Positions 58,950 to 64,000 of a stretch of DNA of 64,000 nucleotides are shown here, piece by piece. The notes below the pieces were generated by a model. The model saw nothing but the letters and a program-made list of their open reading frames with translations, searched no databases and was not told the DNA's origin. The DNA is from Papio anubis (lineage: Eukaryota; Chordata; Mammalia; Primates; Cercopithecidae), in NCBI RefSeq assembly GCF_008728515.1, contig NC_044978.1, positions 887,771 to 951,770 of the forward strand, given 5' to 3'. Positions within the stretch are counted from its first letter, which is position 1; the number at the start of each line of letters is the position of its first letter. The translations under genes and the position numbers were made by a program.

Positions 58950-60690
58950 TCCTATTTTAAGGTAAAATTTTATTGATATATAAAACCAAGAAATGCTTGC
59001 AACTCATAAGTGTACAGCTGAATAAGTTATCATATTCTATTCCAAATGCACCTGTTTAATTCCCACCCAGGTCAAGAAATAAAACATTACCTGCAACCCC
59101 AAAGCTTTCTTTATTTTTCCTCACCTCTCTCCTGACTACAGATAACTACTAGGGTAGACTTGTTTTACTTGTCTTGAGTTTTTCGTAGGTAGAATCGTTC
59201 AGTATGTATTTTTCGCCTTCCTTTCTTCCATTCTTTTTTCATCTTTTGTTTCTTCCTCCTTCCTTCTTTTCTTTCTTTCTTTTTGGGGGACTTTTTTGGT
59301 TGTCTTCTTTTGCCCATTGTCACGTTTGTGAGACATATTTCTGTTACTGCCTGTTGTGGAAGCTTATTCATTGTCATTGCTGAATGATATAATGTTGCAT
59401 AAATATAAAACTATTTATCAATGCTGATTAAGAGACAGTACATTGTTTCCAATTGCGAAAGTTTGATATAATGTTTGTAATTAAAAACAGTGCTGTATCT
59501 GTCCTTTGTGCCATGTATACATATTTCTATTGGGCAGACATTTGGGGTGACATTCCAAGGTCATTGGATATGAATGTTTTGTGTTTTCATTTTCTAAAGT
59601 GGATTTATAAATTTGTGCTCACACCTTTAATTCATATTTTTACCAATACTTGGTTTTTAACTTTTTAAAATTACAATCATTTTGGTATCTGTATAGAAGT
59701 ACTCATTTGGTTTTAATTTTCATTTCTGTAATTACTAATGGACTTGACCACTTTCCGTGTTTATTGCCCTTTTGAAGATCTTCATTGGGAAGCACTTAAT
59801 GTAAATCTATTCACATATTTCCATCAGTCTTTCAGTGATCTTTTTATTTTCGAGTATAAACAACTGTTAGATACATTCAAATGTATTTACATATTTGTAT
59901 GGAAGGTATTTTATTTTTGAATGCAAACTCTTTGCAAATTATATGTGTTGAAATGTCTTGTCCAGGTCCATGGCCATGGCCGGCCTTTCTCAGTTCTCTT
60001 TGCTTTCAGGTTTATAAAAAATGACACTTTTAAATAAAATGATCATATATTAACAGCTATGCTATGATTTTCTTCAAGAGGATTTTCAACAAACAATCAT
60101 ATATTAACGGCTATGCTATGATTTTCTTCAAGAGGATTTTCAACAAACAGGGTGCTTTGGATATGCAGAGTTTCTTGAGTATAATAAAGCTCAAATTATA
60201 ACACTTTATTCATGGTTAACACATACATTTTGAATAACAAAAATGTTCCAACCTGAAGTTATGAAGATATTTTTCTATGTTTGTTTTTGTAAATGTTTTA
60301 CTATAAAATACTTAAACTACATTCAATCTGGATTTGATTTTTCTACATGTTATGAAGTAGGAGGTTTTTTTTAATAGGTGTATCCAATTGATATGAAACA
60401 ATTTATTGTAATGTTCTTCCTATTGCCATTGCTCTGCCATTTCACTTTTATAATAAATCAAATGTCCACTTATGTGCAGGTATACTTCCAGATTGTCTGT
60501 TCTAGGTCATTGGTCTATTTGTCTCTGCAGACTATTTTTAAGGCAGCCTTATAACCTAGTCTCGGTATTGGATAGAGTAAGTCCTTTTCCTCTATTCTTT
60601 CATTGATTTTCTACAAACTTTAGATTATCTTTTTTTCCACTAGAGGTCCTGTAGATTTTGATTAAGATTTTATTGAATCATAAAAGGCAT
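58950..60690 (-). mobile_element. old L1ME 3' half, antisense
   Basis: Antisense L1 landmarks in order: ttttattgatatataaaacc, ttgctgaatgatataatg, acatttggggtgacattcc, aatacttggtttttaacttt, gtctgttctaggtcattggt with ctatttgtctc, and a tagattttgattaag block. The ORF2 remnant on the minus strand is full of stops. A pyrimidine-rich patch lies at 59210-59290. Confidence 0.78.
60042..60149. repeat. nearly perfect two-copy tandem duplication, 54-bp period
   Basis: Copies at 60042-60095 and 60096-60149, each starting atcatatattaac and ending ttttcaacaaaca. Only one base differs in 54 (cagct versus cggct). It lies within the antisense L1ME. The high identity means a recent event, possibly polymorphic. 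Confidence 0.97.
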
Positions 60691-60897
60691 CTAGGAGAGT
60701 TGACACCTGGTCCCCAGGATCTAATGGCAGTGACATTATGTCTGTGAGGTGGAATGCTGCCAGATCTGAGAAGCTGATTAATTGTTGTGCTGCATCCTTA
60801 TTTCATGTAAAGCTAACACACCATTCTGAAAGATACACATGCCACTGTCAGTGGCTTTAATGCAGAATATTTCCAAGCATATGAAACCCTCCTTTTA

Positions 60898-61235
60898 ACC
60901 AGGCACCATGGCTCAAGTCTGTAATACCAACACTTTGAGAGGCCAAGGCAGGCGAAGCACTGGAGCCCAAGAGTTTGAGACCAGCCTGTGCAACATGGCA
61001 AAATCTCATCTCTACAAAAAGATAAAAAATTTTGCCAGGTGTGGTGGTGCATGCATGTAGTCCCAGCCCAGCTACTTGGGAGGCTAAGGAGGGAGGATTG
61101 CTTGAGCCTGGGAGGTCAAGACCACAATAAAATATAAATAAAAAATAAAAGTGAGCCAAGATCATGCCACTGCACTCCAGCCCAGAAGGTAGAATAAGCC
61201 TATCTCATAATAATAATAGCAATAACTAAAAACCA
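60898..61235 (+). mobile_element. AluJ-like, sense, with internal A-rich insertion
   Basis: accaggcaccatggctcaag to agcctatctcataataataa, highly diverged. In the right arm a ~30-bp A-rich segment (61121-61150, accacaataaaatataaata then aaaaataaaa) replaces the usual few bases before gtgagccaag. Confidence 0.9.
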
Positions 61236-61276
61236 ACCAACCAAACAAACTAAAGCAACAACAACAACAACAAAAT
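61236..61276. repeat. simple repeat (CAA)n-like
   Basis: accaaccaaacaaac followed by caacaacaacaacaacaa, an expansion of the Alu tail. Confidence 0.85.
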
Positions 61277-62939
61277 ATTAGACCCTTTTTGCTCTGGAGC
61301 TGTGCTCACTGTCATCAGGGACACGCTAGCATTTGGCAGCAGTGGACGTGCTCTTGGCGGTAGGCACATGTGGCTCTGAAAGTTATCCAGGGTCCCAGAA
61401 ATCTGATTACATCACATATTATATTAAATGTAATATGAAATATGCAAGAGGTAGTGCTTGATTGAATTAGTGAAAATATGATGAACTATGTCAATTGAAG
61501 AGTTTTTCTCATAATAAAGAAAGAAGAAATCTTTGAAAATTACCTAGATTAGGGATTGCAGTAAGGTAAAAACAAGTATGGGATACATTTGAAAAGCAGA
61601 AATAATATAGTGCTTTGATAGTTAATATTTGTTATCAGAACATTCTAAAATTATATCTGAAATATGGAAAGTCAATTTAAGGAAAGAGAATAGCTCCTAG
61701 ACCAGGAAAATGTCACTGTTATCTGCCACTTGAATACTATATGAAAAGCCAATTGCCTTCGAGTGAAGCAAAATTTCCACACAAGCACAAGATGCTGGTG
61801 CTGCTTTTCACACATGGCGATACCTGATCATCAGCTAGCCAGGGTTGCTGCTTTACGTGGCTAATGACTTTGTAGCACTCTGGAACTCTCAGTGTCCTCA
61901 CTGAATGTTTCCTCCACCTCTTTGCACTGAGAATCAAATGTATGCACCGAATTCTGCCACTCTGCACACAACTCAGAAAGTGCACATGTGTCTTTCATGC
62001 ATTCTGAGCCACTACCAGGCCACCACTTTTCCATCCCCATGAAGATACTATTCTGAGTGCACTCCTTTGTCATATGTTCTCATTTACTGAGGCGTTTGCC
62101 TCTTGCATCCTATTCTAGCTGGTAGACGTAGCCACACAGGCAATTCATCTAACATTAGTGCCCTAGGTATTTGTCCTCCTAAACTCTAATGATCTTGGGA
62201 CGTTTTATTTCTGCCACTGATTCTTTGACTACTATATTTTTCTCCAAACCATCAGCTATCTTCTGTCTTCAATTGCTTTTTTAGCATGTTAATACTTTAT
62301 TACATTAATTCAATCAATATACTCAAACTTTTTTACCTAATTGTTCTAAAAACTGGACTCAAACTTCATACCTGAATTAACCCTTTGCTCCCCACTACTT
62401 TAATTCCTCCTACTTCCTCTTTAAAACAGAGTGATGTGGAGAAAATTTCAAAATGATATAGATCAATGTCATGGCAAATTTACAATATTCACACCAAACA
62501 CATTGCTTTAGTTTGACAGATTTTCACATTTCTCTAGGCTTTTTCTTCCTGTATCTACAATAGCAATGTACAAGCTTTTTCAAACTCTTAAAATCTTTTT
62601 ATGCCATCAGAAACCTCCTCACTCATAGTCAATATCCTTGACTTACGATTGTGCAGATGTAAAAGGCCATCAAACAGATTTATAAGTTTTCCTTATAGTA
62701 GGGAAGTAAAAAGCTGCAAGGAACATTTTTTCCACCCTAACAATGACAGAATACTAGATAGTCTACAAAATTAGAACTTTTTGTTGAACATATTAGATAG
62801 CAAAGTTCACAAGATAATCAGCTGAACTTAATTCTGAAGAGTGACAAGTTTATTTAAGAAGAGATGGACAACGCGAACTGGTTCACATTTGGCAGACTAT
62901 GGGAGGAACGGGCAGCCACCATTGAAGTAGATTAAAAAA
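61277..62939. other. unassigned DNA
   Basis: No gene or named repeat. Minus frames at 61737-61985 and 61861-62073 overlap in different phases, have no domain I know, and are probably chance. Confidence 0.4.
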
Positions 62940-64000
62940 AAAAAACTTCAATTCTCATAAATTGTTAAAGAATTGGGCAGAAGACATATTCGAAGAGAGC
63001 AAAGACTTTCTTGTCAGAAACCGCATGTTAGAAAACTATAGTGATGTCTGTAAAGTATTGAGAGAAAAACAAATATAAATCAAGAACTCCTTATCCACTG
63101 AGAGGGCCTTTCAAAACTGAAAGTGAAATAAGACATTTTTAGACAAACACAGGCTGTAAGAACTCACTGCCAGTAGCCCTGAATACAAGAAATTCAAAGG
63201 ACAGGCCGGGCGCAGTGGCTCACGCCTGTAATCCCAGCACTTTGGGACGTGGAGGCGGGCGGACCTGTACTCGGGAGGCTGAGGCAGGAGAACCACTGGA
63301 ACCCAGGAGGAGGATGCTGCAGGAGCTGAGATGGCGCCACTGCACTCCAGCCTGGGTGACAGAGCGAGAATCCATCTCAAAAAGGAAAATACAATAATTG
63401 TAAAGGACGTTCTTTAGACAGAAAGAATATGATATGTGATACAAATTTAGATTGACGTGAAGAACACAAGAAATAGAAAAATTGAGAGTAAATGTGAAAA
63501 GATAATTGACTATGAATAACAGAAAGAAAAACAAGGTTTTGGGAATATGTAACAGGCAGACATAAAATACATGACAAAAAGACCAGAACGAATGACTGGA
63601 AATTGAAATGTATTGCGGTAATGTTCTTACACTACATGTGAAGTAGTATAACGTTTCTTGACGGCGCAGTGTGATAAGTCAAAGCTGCATATTATAAATA
63701 CTAATGCAACAACTGAAGTGAAACTAATAAGCAAACAGTAAGATAAAATGGAGAATGAAAAATGCTCACTTCCAAAGGACAGAGAAGAGGGAAATACAAA
63801 CAAAAAACGCATGAAGTGGGTGGAAAAGAATGAGATGGTAGATTTACCGATAGCCAATAATGTCAATAATTACGTTAAGTATAAATAATCTAAAAACAAC
63901 CATTTAGTGTCGGTATTGTCAGACTACATAAAAGCAAATATCCTGTTTATGAGAAGCTGATTTTAATACAAAGACATGTAGACATGAAAAATAAAGGTTG
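62940..64000 (+). mobile_element. old L1M fragment: ORF1 C-terminus to ORF2 start, runs off the window
   Basis: tctgtaaagtattgagagaa, ccttatccactgagagggcc and gaaataagacatttttagac recall the ORF1 C-terminal coding region. After the Alu, gttctttagacagaaagaat continues it, and 63900-64000 (acatgtagacatgaaaaata) resembles early ORF2. The start is uncertain and the ORFs are broken. Confidence 0.7.
63204..63390 (+). mobile_element. Alu, sense, with ~110-bp internal deletion
   Basis: ggccgggcgcagtggctcac through the left arm to ggcgggcggacctgt, then a jump to actcgggaggctgaggcagg of the right arm. The flanks aattcaaaggac (63191-63202) and aattgtaaaggac (63396-63408) make a near-perfect TSD, so the flanking target is intact and the deletion is internal. 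Confidence 0.95.

Noticed and set aside
61737..62073. Minus-strand frames as a processed pseudogene
   Set aside because: Two phases overlap with no recognisable protein, no poly(A) tract and no TSD, so support is too weak.
1..64000. CRISPR array, operons, ribosome binding sites, integrative phage
   Set aside because: No spaced short direct repeats and no prokaryotic gene organisation; everything points to a primate nuclear genome.

Overview
The window looks like human (or other catarrhine primate) nuclear DNA, intergenic or deep-intronic and AT-rich. The clues are AluS/AluY copies, a HERV9-type LTR12 solo LTR, a class II (HERV-K-like) solo LTR, anthropoid THE1 LTRs, primate-age L1s, and older L1M, Tigger1, MLT1, MIR and L2 fossils. 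I find no functional protein-coding gene, tRNA, rRNA or CRISPR array. The open reading frames are short and chance-like, or lie inside decayed transposons.

Region by region. 1-6.5 kb: an L1 3' fragment, two short tandem duplications, a MIR and a weak L2 trace. 6.5-8.4 kb: an antisense Tigger1 DNA transposon split by an antisense Alu. 8.6-17.6 kb: a nearly full-length but dead primate L1 whose 5' UTR holds three ~268-bp tandem units. It was hit by an antisense class I solo LTR (5' UTR), an Alu (ORF2) and an antisense LTR12 solo LTR (ORF2), each with readable target-site duplications (TSDs). 17.6-24.8 kb: mostly unassigned DNA with MIR traces, a probable LTR and two Alus. 24.8-25.9 kb: an antisense MLT1 LTR carrying two AluY-like elements plus ~70 bp of foreign spacer inside a single 14-bp TSD. 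26.5-27.3 kb: an Alu next to an AluJ flanked by an unusual ~58-bp direct repeat. 28.3-34.4 kb: fragments of old L1s in both orientations, one hosting a hAT-type element and the other a class II solo LTR with a 6-bp TSD. 34.4-40.05 kb: the longest stretch without a recognised repeat.

40-50 kb: two antisense THE1 LTRs of similar sequence (one split by an AluY), a MER8/Tigger-like element, an L1M 3' end and MIRs. 50-58 kb: an ERV-like LTR, a polypurine tract, several L2 fragments (one with a 142-bp internal tandem duplication) and a sense THE1 LTR. 59-64 kb: an antisense L1ME 3' half with a nearly perfect 54-bp tandem duplication, an AluJ, and an L1M fragment containing an internally deleted Alu that runs off the window.

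The elements do not form a pathway. The interest lies in their nesting order, the compound Alu insertion, LTR12 as a possible promoter, and small duplications that no known family explains. Family names come from remembered consensus sequences, without a database search; subfamily calls and unmarked boundaries are approximate.
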